A stretch of DNA of 64,000 bases from DASXMT01 sp963803065 (lineage in GTDB: Bacteria; Actinomycetota; Acidimicrobiia; Acidimicrobiales; RAAP-2), in the NCBI GenBank assembly GCA_963803065.1, contig CAWDKW010000002.1, positions 1-64,000 of the forward strand, written 5' to 3'. The notes below the pieces were generated by a model. The model had not been told where the DNA came from. It searched no databases and saw nothing but the letters and a program-made list of their open reading frames with translations. A program made the translations under genes and the position numbers. Below, one piece after another: positions 15,315-22,417 of this stretch (within the stretch, counting starts at the first letter, position 1; each line of letters opens with the position of its first letter).

Positions 15315-15586
15315 GACGCATCCTGGACGTAGCCGGGGTTGTGGACTGGGCCGAACGGACCGGGTGCCGTGGTGGCGCAGCGCCGCAACCAGCCTGCCGT
15401 GACGTTGATGCAGCGGGCGTCGCCTTCCATCTGCGGACGGACGTACCAGTGGCCGGCCAGTTGGGGCGCCAGCGGGGTCAGTTCGCCCTTCTCTGATACC
15501 GACCAGCCAGGCAGCGGCACCACTAGGCGATTGCCGTCGACCTCCTGCTCGAGCACGTAGCCAGTGCCAGGAAGGAGGGCGCTCAT
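15311..15586 (-). CDS. phage-island protein of unknown function (91 residues)
   Basis: Coupled on both sides by four-base overlaps. It begins MSALLPGTGYVLEQEVDGNR and has Gly/Pro-rich beta-type segments (LVVPLPGWSV, HWYVRPQMEGDARCINVTAG) and two Cys. No motif recognised. Its place between terminase genes suggests an accessory morphogenesis or moron gene. Confidence 0.6.
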   Translation of the reverse strand: MSALLPGTGYVLEQEVDGNRLVVPLPGWSVSEKGELTPLAPQLAGHWYVRPQMEGDARCINVTAGWLRRCATTAPGPFGPVHNPGYVQDAS

Positions 15587-15843
15587 GACGCACCCCGCAG
15601 CAGCGCCGCCTTCTCGCGGTAGCCGGCACGTAGGCAGATGTCGGTGGTGGCGTCGGCCTTGGCGAGCAGACGGTCGATCTCGGTGACGGTGTCGCTGGTG
15701 CCGGTGCCCTTGGCGAGTATTGCTTCCCCCGCGGTGGAGTCATTCTTGGCGAGCGGACTGGTGTTGTCCGGTCCACCTAGAACCCGGTCGGTAACGGGCT
15801 CTAGCTCGATGTTGACGGTCACACCGCCTGTGGTGAGTTTCAT
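15583..15843 (-). CDS. phage-island protein of unknown function (86 residues)
   Basis: The ATG at 15843 overlaps the stop of the terminase small-subunit gene (ATGA). The N-terminus is beta-like (KLTTGGVTVNIELEPVTDRV), the middle is Ser/Thr/Ala-rich and disorder-prone, and the C-terminus is a helix with Cys (RLLAKADATTDICLRAGYRE). No family recognised. Confidence 0.6.
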   Translation of the reverse strand: MKLTTGGVTVNIELEPVTDRVLGGPDNTSPLAKNDSTAGEAILAKGTGTSDTVTEIDRLLAKADATTDICLRAGYREKAALLRGAS

Positions 15844-16379
15844 GGGGTTGTCTCCTGTTCGTGGGCGTCCGGTACTTCGCTGCCCGACGTGCGTTTGCGG
15901 GGCTCTGCGCTCCTGTGGGGTGGGGTCTCCTTGGCTTGCTGCGCCTCGACCAGCGCTGCGCCTCGTTGGCGTAGGTCCGTCATGGCCGCTTGTGTGGCTT
16001 CGGCACCGGCTGACAGCGCCCTGATGCGGGCGTGGCCGAGCGGGTCGAGTCCGAGGTCTGAGCCGAGCTTGGCTGCCAGGCGTGCGGCAGCGGTGACCTG
16101 CTCCCACATGCGCAGCGGGACAGCGCCCGCGCCCTTGCTGGCCGATACCGACTGGATGTGGTTGTCGAGCAATGCCTCGCGTGCAGCCGCCGTCAGGTAG
16201 CGGTTGACCGCCGGCAGGAACTTGTCCTCGGCGAGATACGGTGCGCACTCGAGCAGCGCTTCGTGCACTTCCTTGGCCTTGGCAGCGATGACTCGCGGTG
16301 ACTCGGCGCCGTGAACTGTCGACAGCGTGTGGCCTGGCTGGAATGGCGGCCACGAATAGCCGCGTGCTGGCTGATTCAT
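15840..16379 (-). CDS. putative terminase small subunit
   Basis: 179 residues. WPPFQPGHTLSTVHGAESPR followed by alpha-helical segments (AAKAKEVHEALLECAPYL, RYLTAAAREALLDNHI, MWEQVTAAARLAAKLGSDLG) and GLDPLGHARIRAL matches the small, helical, DNA-recognising terminase subunits of actinophages. It should bind the pac/cos site and recruit the large subunit. It lies four genes upstream of terL in one string of overlapping genes. The assignment rests on motif order and position. Confidence 0.65.
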   Translation of the reverse strand: MNQPARGYSWPPFQPGHTLSTVHGAESPRVIAAKAKEVHEALLECAPYLAEDKFLPAVNRYLTAAAREALLDNHIQSVSASKGAGAVPLRMWEQVTAAARLAAKLGSDLGLDPLGHARIRALSAGAEATQAAMTDLRQRGAALVEAQQAKETPPHRSAEPRKRTSGSEVPDAHEQETTP

Positions 16380-16458
16380 GGTCCTCCTTCGACCGCTCTG
16401 ACAGCAGCTAACTGTGCGTTATCTACACCCGGTAAGGTGCTCTGACCTGGGCTTATGG

Positions 16459-16683
16459 TCATGCTGCGTCCTCGTCGTCTGCGGCAACGCTCTGACCAGG
16501 GCTGCTAGCAGGGTCCAGGAACTGCGCTAGCTGGGTGCTCGCGATAGTTAGCGCTCGCGCAACATGACGTGGACGTTGACGCTGAGCCTGGAGTTTGGCC
16601 ATGCGCTTCGCCCGGTTCGCCTTCTTGCGTCTGAACGCCTTCGCCTCCTGTCGACGTCGTGTGGCGTTCCACTTTCGAGCCAT
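16459..16683 (-). CDS. small Lys/Arg-rich protein (74 residues)
   Basis: The ATG at 16683 overlaps the stop of the SWIM-type gene (TGATG). The N-terminal half is strongly basic and helical (RKWNATRRRQEAKAFRRKKA, then NRAKRMAKLQAQRQR), suggesting nucleic-acid binding. The C-terminal half is neutral to acidic and ends ADDEDAA. Unknown function. Confidence 0.55.
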   Translation of the reverse strand: MARKWNATRRRQEAKAFRRKKANRAKRMAKLQAQRQRPRHVARALTIASTQLAQFLDPASSPGQSVAADDEDAA

Positions 16684-16911
16684 CAGTTCTTCTTCTCGGG
16701 AACGGTGACGAGCATCACGGCTGCCAGGTGGCTGCAGGTCTCTCGCCGCGTCACACGAACAGCTCCAGTGACCACTGTGAAGGTGGACGTCATGCACTCC
16801 TGAGTCGCCCCTGACGACCGCGCAGACGTGCTCCGGTGTCGACCACTTGACGAACACGTTCCCATCGGTGAGAAGCCTGTGTGACTTGTTGATGACCGTG
16901 TCGGAGGTCAT
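16683..16911 (-). pseudogene. SWIM zinc-finger protein, frameshifted
   Basis: The ATG at 16911 overlaps the stop of the gene before it (ATGA). The first frame reads MTSDTVINKSHRLLTDGNVF and ends with HLHSGHWSCSCDA. One base further the second frame gives RETCSHLAAVMLVTVPEKKN and a stop coupled to the next ATG. Joined, they make a perfect SWIM pattern CxC-x(n)-CxH. One extra base at a GCGGCGA run near 16745 splits it. Such short SWIM proteins are common in actinophage early regions. Confidence 0.65.
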
Positions 16912-17552
16912 CGGAAGTCCGCCACTCGGTAGCTTGCTGCTAGTTCGGCGACCTGCCCTTGTAACTCACTCGCGAGAGCATCTTCTTTTTCTCTCTCAAA
17001 AGATGAAGGGCACTCACCGTCGTTCACACCTGTCGGTTGGTTAGGTAGGTCGGTAGGTAGGTCTGTAGGTGCATAAGCACCGGGCACTGCACCGGGCACT
17101 GCATCTGCATTGCTTGGAGCACCAGACGTGCCTGTGTCCCCGTCCCCGCCGGGTGATGGTTCCGACTCCCCATCGGCCGCTGACTCGTCGCCATCCGGAG
17201 CAGGCTTGGTTCCCGACCACCGTGCGAACGCGGCCTTCTTGGCCTTCTGGACCTTTGCCTCCACCTGCTTGGCCGTAGGGTTCACCGACAGGAAGTCGAC
17301 CAGAACGACGGCGTCCTTCTTGCGCTTGGCGATACCGTTGGCGATCAGTTCTTCCACTAGACCGTGGGGTTCGGCTGTCAGCTTCATGGCGAGTAGCGGC
17401 AACGCCGAGAGGGGGACAGCACCATCTGTGCCGTGGTCTGCGGCGTACAGCCAGGCGCGCGTGCAGAACACCTCGGCTTCGACGGACAAGGACAGCACCC
17501 GCGGGTCGAACTGGTATGAGACCGGGATGGCGGCCCACCGAGCGGCGGTCAC
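16908..17552 (-). CDS. phage replication-type protein
   Basis: 214 residues from the GTG at 17552, which overlaps the stop of a 14-codon leader frame. The N-terminal ~100 residues (RWAAIPVSYQFDPRVLSLSV, then EVFCTRAWLYAADHGTDGAV) look like the winged-helix domain of phage replisome-organiser proteins. A disordered Gly/Ser/Pro/Asp linker follows, including the repeat PTDLPTDLPNQPT encoded by a GTAGGTAGGTC-type DNA repeat at 17040-17070, then a short helical tail. It probably starts element replication; no helicase-loader partner is seen. Confidence 0.6.
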   Translation of the reverse strand: MTAARWAAIPVSYQFDPRVLSLSVEAEVFCTRAWLYAADHGTDGAVPLSALPLLAMKLTAEPHGLVEELIANGIAKRKKDAVVLVDFLSVNPTAKQVEAKVQKAKKAAFARWSGTKPAPDGDESAADGESEPSPGGDGDTGTSGAPSNADAVPGAVPGAYAPTDLPTDLPNQPTGVNDGECPSSFEREKEDALASELQGQVAELAASYRVADFR

Positions 17553-17593
17553 AAAGCAGCACCACCTTTGGATGCGATTGGTGTTACAGTCAT
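17549..17593 (-). CDS. 14-residue leader frame coupled to the replication gene
   Basis: AAAGGA is six bases before an ATG. The frame MTVTPIASKGGAAL ends with TGA that overlaps the GTG start of the replication gene (GTGA). The arrangement matches the other coupled starts in this element, so ribosomes may reach the replication gene through this leader. Confidence 0.4.
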   Translation of the reverse strand: MTVTPIASKGGAAL

Positions 17594-17628
17594 CGGTGTT
17601 CCTTTGGATAGGGGGACGTGAATGGATG

Positions 17629-17654
17629 CGCCGGCCTGGCAGGGCCGGCGTTTT
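17629..17654 (+). terminator. strong hairpin with T run (+ strand orientation)
   Basis: CGCCGGCC (17629-17636) pairs perfectly with GGCCGGCG (17643-17650) around a TGGCAG loop and is followed by TTTT on the + strand. It lies between the excisionase-like and replication genes, both minus strand, so it would stop antisense transcription. On the minus strand the T run is missing. Confidence 0.6.
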
Positions 17655-17667
17655 CCGTGTCTAGGGG

Positions 17668-17835
17668 TCAGGCGAGACCGCGAGCGGCCATGAACTGCTG
17701 TAGGTCCGCATCGCTGACACGGATGAGGCGACCACCCGGTCGAGTGCAGGGCAGCCGTCCCGAGGAGATCCAGCGGTACACCGTTTGCTCGCTTACGTCC
17801 CATCTGCGAGCGATGGTTCTCGGGCTGTTGTACAT
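17668..17835 (-). CDS. excisionase/AlpA-like helix-turn-helix protein
   Basis: 55 residues from the ATG at 17835, preceded by AAGGAGGTG. The protein is a MerR-type winged helix: YNSPRTIARRWDVSEQTVYR, then WISSGRLPCTRPGGRLIRV and a short helix ending FMAARGLA. The order (helix-turn-helix, G(R)LP..R.GG..R wing) is that of Xis/AlpA/BldC-like small proteins encoded in mobile elements, which bend att DNA or regulate int. It is upstream of the replication gene. Confidence 0.8.
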   Translation of the reverse strand: MYNSPRTIARRWDVSEQTVYRWISSGRLPCTRPGGRLIRVSDADLQQFMAARGLA

Positions 17836-17860
17836 GGGGCACCTCCTTGTGGGCGCATTG

Positions 17861-19042
17861 TTAAACACACCTCTCCAAAAAAAGAGGCGCGTGGTCCTGT
17901 CCTTCTATAAGGGGGACAACTTGGCTGTTTGTAGACAAGGAATCTGAAAAAGTTTCGGAGCACGTGTTGCACCTGTCGCCGTCCATCAGCCCACGACGCA
18001 CGATCAGGTAGCAACGCGGGCAGACAACTTCGTCCTTTCGCCTCAGGCTGACGTCGCTGTCCTGGCCAAGGAGCGACCGAGGCGGTTGGCGCCTCTTGAC
18101 CTTGACGACCGGAACCGAGCGGGCCATCTCCTCGCGCCATGTGAGGCGACGGCGACGCGGGCTCAACTTCTTCTGAGCTCGCTCCCGGTGCTTGCCCACC
18201 GTGCCGCGGCTGACGCCCATCTCTTGGGCCACTTCCGAATGATTCCACCCGGCCGCAAACAGACCGAGCACCTTTGCTTCGGACGGCGTGAGCAGTTCAT
18301 CCCGGAGCAGTCCGTCGACCTCGCCGGTGTCAGCCCTGTCCGACGCCCTGTCTCCCGTTGGGTCAGCGGGAATGCCTCGGCCCGTCTTGGGTCGCGTGTT
18401 GTGTTCGTCTATCGGCTCGGTCCCCGGCTTGAGATTGAGCTTCTCGTACGTGCGAAGGCCGGCTTCGTAGTCCTGGCGCCAGTGACGCTTGCAGAGGCGA
18501 CCGTTAGCTCCGTAGTTGTGGTCGTCGCACAAGGGACACGGCAACTCCTCAGACGGAACGGGGTGCTTTCCGGGCCCTGGCAACTTGGGTTGCCGAGGCC
18601 GCTGCTCCCAATCGTGGGGGGAGTAGTCCCACTGGGTGAGTTCGTCGTCGTACAGGGTGAAGATCACACGTATCTTCAACCCAGACAGCTCTATGACGTG
18701 GACCCCCTGTGCGTCGTAGACGAGGGCCGCATCTGCTGCTGTCCGAAGCTGACTCCACGCTGCCGTGACTCCAGACTTCTTCGCCACCCGAAACTTCAGC
18801 ACCGCGCCGGCGAGTTGTGATCCAGCGCCTTCGTCGTAGCCGACGACCGCCATGGCCTGCCTGACCCCTCCGATCTTGCCATCTATGCGCGTCGGAAACA
18901 GCTTGAGCAGCGGCCGACTCACATAAACAGCCCCGTTGCCCTTCTTGCCCTTCTTGCTGAGGGTGGGGTCATAGACCTTCTTGGTGTTGGGGCTGGGATC
19001 GTAGTAGTAGAACTCTTCTTCCTTGGCAGGACCGTCGGTCAC
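17861..19042 (-). CDS. zinc-ribbon protein with a LuxR-type HTH
   Basis: 393 residues from the GTG at 19042, which overlaps the stop of the topoisomerase-like gene (GTGA); a GTG at 19054 is also possible. The N-terminus is unassigned, with Tyr/Pro-rich EEFYYYDPSPNTKKVYDP. A Cys/His cluster (ELPCPLCDDHNYGANGRLCK, then RH) follows. A LuxR-type HTH (LLTPSEAKVLGLFAAGWNHS, then EVAQEMGVSRGTVGKHRERA) lies near residues 245-290. The last 60 residues hold a C-terminal zinc ribbon (CPRCYLIV .. CNTC). It could be a regulator or DNA-binding partner of the Mini-A protein. The combination is unfamiliar to me. Confidence 0.65.
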   Translation of the reverse strand: MTDGPAKEEEFYYYDPSPNTKKVYDPTLSKKGKKGNGAVYVSRPLLKLFPTRIDGKIGGVRQAMAVVGYDEGAGSQLAGAVLKFRVAKKSGVTAAWSQLRTAADAALVYDAQGVHVIELSGLKIRVIFTLYDDELTQWDYSPHDWEQRPRQPKLPGPGKHPVPSEELPCPLCDDHNYGANGRLCKRHWRQDYEAGLRTYEKLNLKPGTEPIDEHNTRPKTGRGIPADPTGDRASDRADTGEVDGLLRDELLTPSEAKVLGLFAAGWNHSEVAQEMGVSRGTVGKHRERAQKKLSPRRRRLTWREEMARSVPVVKVKRRQPPRSLLGQDSDVSLRRKDEVVCPRCYLIVRRGLMDGDRCNTCSETFSDSLSTNSQVVPLIEGQDHAPLFLERCV

Positions 19043-19944
19043 GTCGCCGCCCACCTCTCGGGCATGAGGGCCAGCGTCTCCCGCTCAAGCTCCTCCTGAT
19101 GGAGCTGTCGATCGAGGGCGTCCTGGTCGATGTGAGACGTAATGGCGTCACCGACTAGCCCGCGAAGCTCGTCCGGGGCGATGGCGTCGACCTCCACGGA
19201 CTCACCCCGGAACCCCTTGGAGCGGGTGTCCGTCTTCTTGGTGGGCCTCGTGGGCAACTCCATGTTGATGATTTGGTCTGGCAGGACTGCCAGGCGCTCG
19301 AACCTGATATCGGCCTCCGGGGCCATCTCCCGCAGGTTCTCCTCCACCACCCGTGGGATGTCCACCCCGGACGGGTCGTGATCACCCAGGTAATAGATGA
19401 ACGTGGGCCAGGTTCTGTCGGCCATGAGCTCGGCCGCGCTGTTCAGGAAACTCAGGGACGAGTAACCACGGGTCACCATCAGCGGGACGTCCCACTCCTC
19501 GGTGACCTCGATCAGTACGCCGGCCAAGGCGTCCTTCTCCAACCAGACCTCGACGTCCACCTGTTGGGTGTCCCAGAGTGCCCGGCGGTAGAACCGCGCC
19601 TGCTCCTCGAGCATCTGGGCGAGGTTGGAGAAGGACCGCGGCTTCCGTATCCACCGGGTTGAGTCAGCGAGCCAGCCGTAGGGCATCACCTTCTCCTTGC
19701 GCATCACCGCCAGGAGCCGGCAGACAGTTCCCTTGTACTCGGCCTCGGTCTTGTCGATGAACCCCCTCGACACCATCTGGTAGTAGACCTGCCGGACGCT
19801 GGCCGGCTTGATCTCGGCCGTCACCTCGTACAGGGCAGCCTTGAGGGCCTCGATCTGTGCCTGGGACCGCCTTGTTGGTCTAGTCCCACTAACCGTGCCC
19901 GTGGTGTTGCCGATGGGCAACACGGTGGCCGGGACGGCGGTCAA
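19039..19944 (-). CDS. stand-alone topoisomerase VI A/Spo11-like protein (Mini-A type)
   Basis: 301 residues from the TTG at 19944 (TTGA overlap with the preceding gene). Residues 40-110 form a winged-helix/CAP-like domain with SVRQVYYQMVSRGFI, where the Tyr pair sits at the position of the Spo11/TopoVI-A catalytic tyrosine. The second half is a TOPRIM-like domain with VEVWLEKDALAGVL (acidic residue) and YYLGDHDPSGVDIPR (DxD motif). No B-subunit ATPase gene is in the element. Such isolated A-type proteins of bacterial mobile elements have been named Mini-A; their activity is not settled. It may act in element replication or recombination. Confidence 0.75.
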   Translation of the reverse strand: MTAVPATVLPIGNTTGTVSGTRPTRRSQAQIEALKAALYEVTAEIKPASVRQVYYQMVSRGFIDKTEAEYKGTVCRLLAVMRKEKVMPYGWLADSTRWIRKPRSFSNLAQMLEEQARFYRRALWDTQQVDVEVWLEKDALAGVLIEVTEEWDVPLMVTRGYSSLSFLNSAAELMADRTWPTFIYYLGDHDPSGVDIPRVVEENLREMAPEADIRFERLAVLPDQIINMELPTRPTKKTDTRSKGFRGESVEVDAIAPDELRGLVGDAITSHIDQDALDRQLHQEELERETLALMPERWAAT

Positions 19945-20183
19945 CTCGCCTTCCTCCGAGCCTGAGCCGACTTCAGCGCGAGGCCGAGGAAGTACGCCTT
20001 CCGGGCGTGCTCGGCGCGCTTCGCCCGGACGACCGGGTCCAACGTGCGGTCGGGGTCCACGGCGCGCTCAAAGCGGGCGTCGAAGGCCTTTCTGGCCGGT
20101 GCGGTGTTGGTGCCGCCCTGTGCATGCAGGGCGTGTGCTGCTAGCCGGGCGCGCAGCGTCCGTTCAGCGGTGGTGCTTGACAT
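19941..20183 (-). CDS. small conserved mobile-element protein (80 residues)
   Basis: The ATG at 20183 has AGAAGGT upstream. The protein is helical and Ala/Arg-rich: RTLRARLAAHALHAQGGTNT, FDARFERAVDPDRTLDP, VVRAKRAEHARKAYFLGLAL and KSAQARRKAS. This pattern (AARLAAH, R.A...RFE..VDP, RA..AR.A....LA.KSA.AR) is frequent in actinobacterial phages and integrative plasmids, but its function is unknown. It is the first gene of the long minus-strand string of overlapping genes. Confidence 0.7.
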   Translation of the reverse strand: MSSTTAERTLRARLAAHALHAQGGTNTAPARKAFDARFERAVDPDRTLDPVVRAKRAEHARKAYFLGLALKSAQARRKAS

Positions 20184-20535
20184 GGTGATCTGACCTTCTG
20201 GCGCGTCCCGTCAGTGGGGAACGTCAGCAAGAAGGTCGCACGTAGCCAAAGGGGTGGTCAGAGCTGCCGGGTAAGTTGCGCCAGAGTGAAACAGCGAGGA
20301 AACACCGCATTGGGCCGCTCGTTCGAGCCTGCGACCGTCATGCTTGCCCGGTGGTATGCCGGACCTCACCAAATAACTTCGAACGCTCTCCTTGAGGGTT
20401 TTCGAACACCCCTCCGACGCACCCGTTCACCTCTGGCCACTTGGCCCTGTCATCGCACCCTAGGAACTAATCCCAAGAGCACAACGCTCTCACTCTACAA
20501 CGAGGGTGCGCGCCACCGGCCGACCCCCCGTCACC
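20184..20535. other. 352-bp non-coding gap between integrase and the early gene string
   Basis: This stretch is lower in GC and has no supported gene. It holds inverted repeats: GAGGG..CCCTC around TTTTCGAACA near 20394-20413, and AGAGC-ACAAC-GCTCT at 20476-20490. It should carry the promoter of the string that starts at 20183, and perhaps the int terminator or an origin. I could not find clear -35/-10 boxes. Confidence 0.4.
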
Positions 20536-21297
20536 TCAGAGCCTGTCGCCCGGAGAGAGCCGGTGGTAGGCGTCCCTGGCCCGCTCGTCAGCGGCACTCG
20601 CCCCGTACCGGCTGAGCATCTGGCGGGAGCGCCAGCCAAACAGCCGCATAGCGTCCCCCTCGTTGCCGCCCATTGCCAGCCAGTTGTGCGCGGCAGTGTG
20701 GCGGAGTTGGTGGGGGTGAAGCTGCTCGAGGCCGGCGTCCTTGCATCGGCGGCGGAGCATCTGAGCAACTCCCGAGTCGGTGAGCCGACCCTTCGAGCCG
20801 ATCCACAGATCTGGCAGCGCTGCCTGTGCGTGCCGGGACCGGTAGCGGAGGTACTTCTCGATCGCCTTCGCTGTCTTTATTCCAAACGGGACAGCACGTG
20901 GCCGCTTGCCCTTTCCGACCACGAGAATCACCTTGAGATCAAGATCAACGTCCTCGACCCGGAGGCCCGTCACTTCGGCGAGCCTTGCGCCGCAGTCGAT
21001 GAATACCCGCAGGATCGCGGTGTCACGGAGTTGCTCGAACGAATTTCCCTCGCAGGCCTTCAGGAGCTTCTTCAGGTCGTCGTCACTGACCACCGGCACC
21101 GGCACATCGGGGATCGTGGGCGGCCCCATGTTGGCCATGGGCGAGACCTTGATCTCCCCGTCGTCGACTGCCCACTTGAAGAACTGGCGGAGGCCCCCGT
21201 ATCGGACCTGAGCGGTCGTTGGCTTCCAGCGCTCGAGCTGGTCGGCGATGAACGCCTCGACGTGCTCACGGGTGATCCGGTCGACCTCGGTCGGCAT
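20536..21297 (-). CDS. tyrosine site-specific integrase, catalytic part (5' region frameshifted)
   Basis: 253 residues from the ATG at 21297. The tyrosine-recombinase residues are all present: Arg in DCGARLAEV, Lys in VVGKGKRPRAV, HPHQLRHTAAHNW (HxxR), Trp in LFGWRSRQ and the nucleophile in LSRYGAS. Upstream (21323-21461) another frame encodes the missing N-terminal part (DIAELLRGFELSLRARNRSP, then KTIKGYREAAEL). One missing base near 21322 separates the two, and a TAA blocks the in-phase frame. The product from this ATG would lack the first arm-binding helices. It should act on tRNA-Val att. Confidence 0.8.
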   Translation of the reverse strand: MPTEVDRITREHVEAFIADQLERWKPTTAQVRYGGLRQFFKWAVDDGEIKVSPMANMGPPTIPDVPVPVVSDDDLKKLLKACEGNSFEQLRDTAILRVFIDCGARLAEVTGLRVEDVDLDLKVILVVGKGKRPRAVPFGIKTAKAIEKYLRYRSRHAQAALPDLWIGSKGRLTDSGVAQMLRRRCKDAGLEQLHPHQLRHTAAHNWLAMGGNEGDAMRLFGWRSRQMLSRYGASAADERARDAYHRLSPGDRL

Positions 21298-21557
21298 CCC
21301 GACTCGGACGAGGAACTCCCGGACAGCTCGGCCGCTTCCCGGTACCCCTTAATTGTCTTCGGGGACCGGTTGCGCGCCCGGAGCGAGAGCTCGAAGCCTC
21401 GCAGCAGTTCGGCAATGTCGTTGCCTGCGAGGACTTCGGTAGCCTGATTCGGGCCCTGAAGTCATCAGGTGTTGAAGCGCTGGGCAAGTACCTCCATTAC
21501 TATTTTCCCAGGTGGTGGGCGCTACCGGACTCGAACCGATGACCTGCTGCTTGTAAG
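20923..21557. repeat. long direct repeat, right copy (int 5' part plus att)
   Basis: Counterpart of 8805-9439 with a constant offset of 12118 bases and no gaps. Substitutions include CC versus TG near 21093 and AA versus GG at about 21352, the latter creating a TAA in one frame of this copy only. Confidence 0.9.
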
Positions 21558-21589
21558 GCAGCTGCTCTGACCAACTGAGCTAAACGCCC
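21513..21589 (-). tRNA. tRNA-Val(UAC)
   Basis: The minus strand reads GGGCGTTTAGCTCAGTTGG and onward, with a 7-bp acceptor stem, the D-arm, anticodon stem GCTGC/GCAGC around loop CTTACAA (anticodon TAC), T-arm GGTTCGAGTCC, and an encoded CCA end at 21515-21513. Its 3' half (21513-21557) is duplicated at 9395-9439, making it the integration site. Its first ten bases overlap the stop end of the preceding phosphatase gene. Confidence 0.95.
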
Positions 21590-22341
21590 GAAGGCACCAC
21601 GCTATCCGCGGCGCCGGCGCGCAAGGTCTGGAGCAGCTCCGGCGTCCCAGCGGCCACCGGTGTCCGACGCGCCTGGTGATCGAGTATCACGAGCTCCCGG
21701 CCGAGTGACTCGGTGATCACCGCGCCCGCTTCACGACAGATGAGCATGCCGCCCAGGTAGTCCCATGCCCCGAGCGAGGAGTTCCCGACCACGGCGTACC
21801 CGTCGAGGACGCCCTCGGCCACCGCACAGAGGTCGAGGGCGGCCGCGCCCAGCTGGCGGTACTGGGACCATCCGAAGTATCTCCTCGGGTACCCGGAGAA
21901 TCCGACGATGGCCTCCCCCAGCACGGTGCACCCCGACGTCCGGATCGGTTTCCCGTCCCGTCGTGCCCCCCCTCCCCGAGTTGCCTCGAACCGGATCCCC
22001 GACGACTGGTTCACCACCACGGCGGCGCGGGGCCCATCGGCGTCCACCGCACAGACGCTGGTGGCGTACCAGGGAATCCCACGGGCGGCATTGGTCGACC
22101 CGTCCAGCGGGTCGAGGACGGCCACCACCTCACGCTCTTCGTCGTGGGTCCCGGACTCCTCGGACAGGACCCCGAGGCCGGCGCCGTCGAGGACCTCGAT
22201 GGCGGCCGCATCGGCCACCAGGTCCGAGCGGTACTGTCCCGGTCGCGTACCGGCCGGGCCCCAATCGCCCAGACCACCGAGGGCATCGGCCACCGCGGTG
22301 GCGCTCCGGTGGAGAACGGCCAGCAGCGCATCGTCGTCCAT
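21580..22341 (-). CDS. inositol monophosphatase family protein
   Basis: 253 residues with the two metal-site motifs of the family: LDPLDGSTNAARGIPW (DPLDGSTN, residues ~88-95) and GAWDYLGGMLICREAGA (WD near residue 205), plus the upstream acidic LSEESGTHDEE. These Mg-dependent phosphatases hydrolyse inositol phosphates, 3'-phosphoadenosine phosphates or sugar phosphates; sequence alone does not decide which. The length is normal. Its TAG stop lies within the first bases of tRNA-Val on the same strand, so mRNA and tRNA share a transcript or are processed apart. Confidence 0.85.
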   Translation of the reverse strand: MDDDALLAVLHRSATAVADALGGLGDWGPAGTRPGQYRSDLVADAAAIEVLDGAGLGVLSEESGTHDEEREVVAVLDPLDGSTNAARGIPWYATSVCAVDADGPRAAVVVNQSSGIRFEATRGGGARRDGKPIRTSGCTVLGEAIVGFSGYPRRYFGWSQYRQLGAAALDLCAVAEGVLDGYAVVGNSSLGAWDYLGGMLICREAGAVITESLGRELVILDHQARRTPVAAGTPELLQTLRAGAADSVVPSGV

Positions 22342-22417
22342 GCGGTCGACGCTACCGCCGGCGGGCCTCGACCGTCGTCCACGGGTTCACCGACGGCTGG
22401 AGGCCCGATAGGCTGAT

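Larger units (their letters stand above)
9395..21557. mobile_element. 12.1-kb integrated phage-like element (satellite or defective prophage)
   Basis: The element is bounded by tRNA-Val-derived att copies. It encodes integrase, HTH/excisionase-type protein, replication-type protein, Mini-A topoisomerase-like protein, terminase small and large subunits, capsid protein and short phage-type proteins. No portal, prohead protease, tail, lysis or tail-fibre gene is visible, and only 155 bp separate terL from the capsid gene, where a portal gene would normally lie. That set resembles capsid-forming satellites (cf-PICI) or a deletion-reduced prophage. Several genes are frameshifted, which favours decay. 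Confidence 0.8.

Noticed and set aside
17041..17070. GTAGGTCGGTAGGTAGGTC-type repeat considered as a CRISPR or iteron array
   Set aside because: It is a short in-frame repeat inside the replication gene linker; units are too short and there are no spacers.
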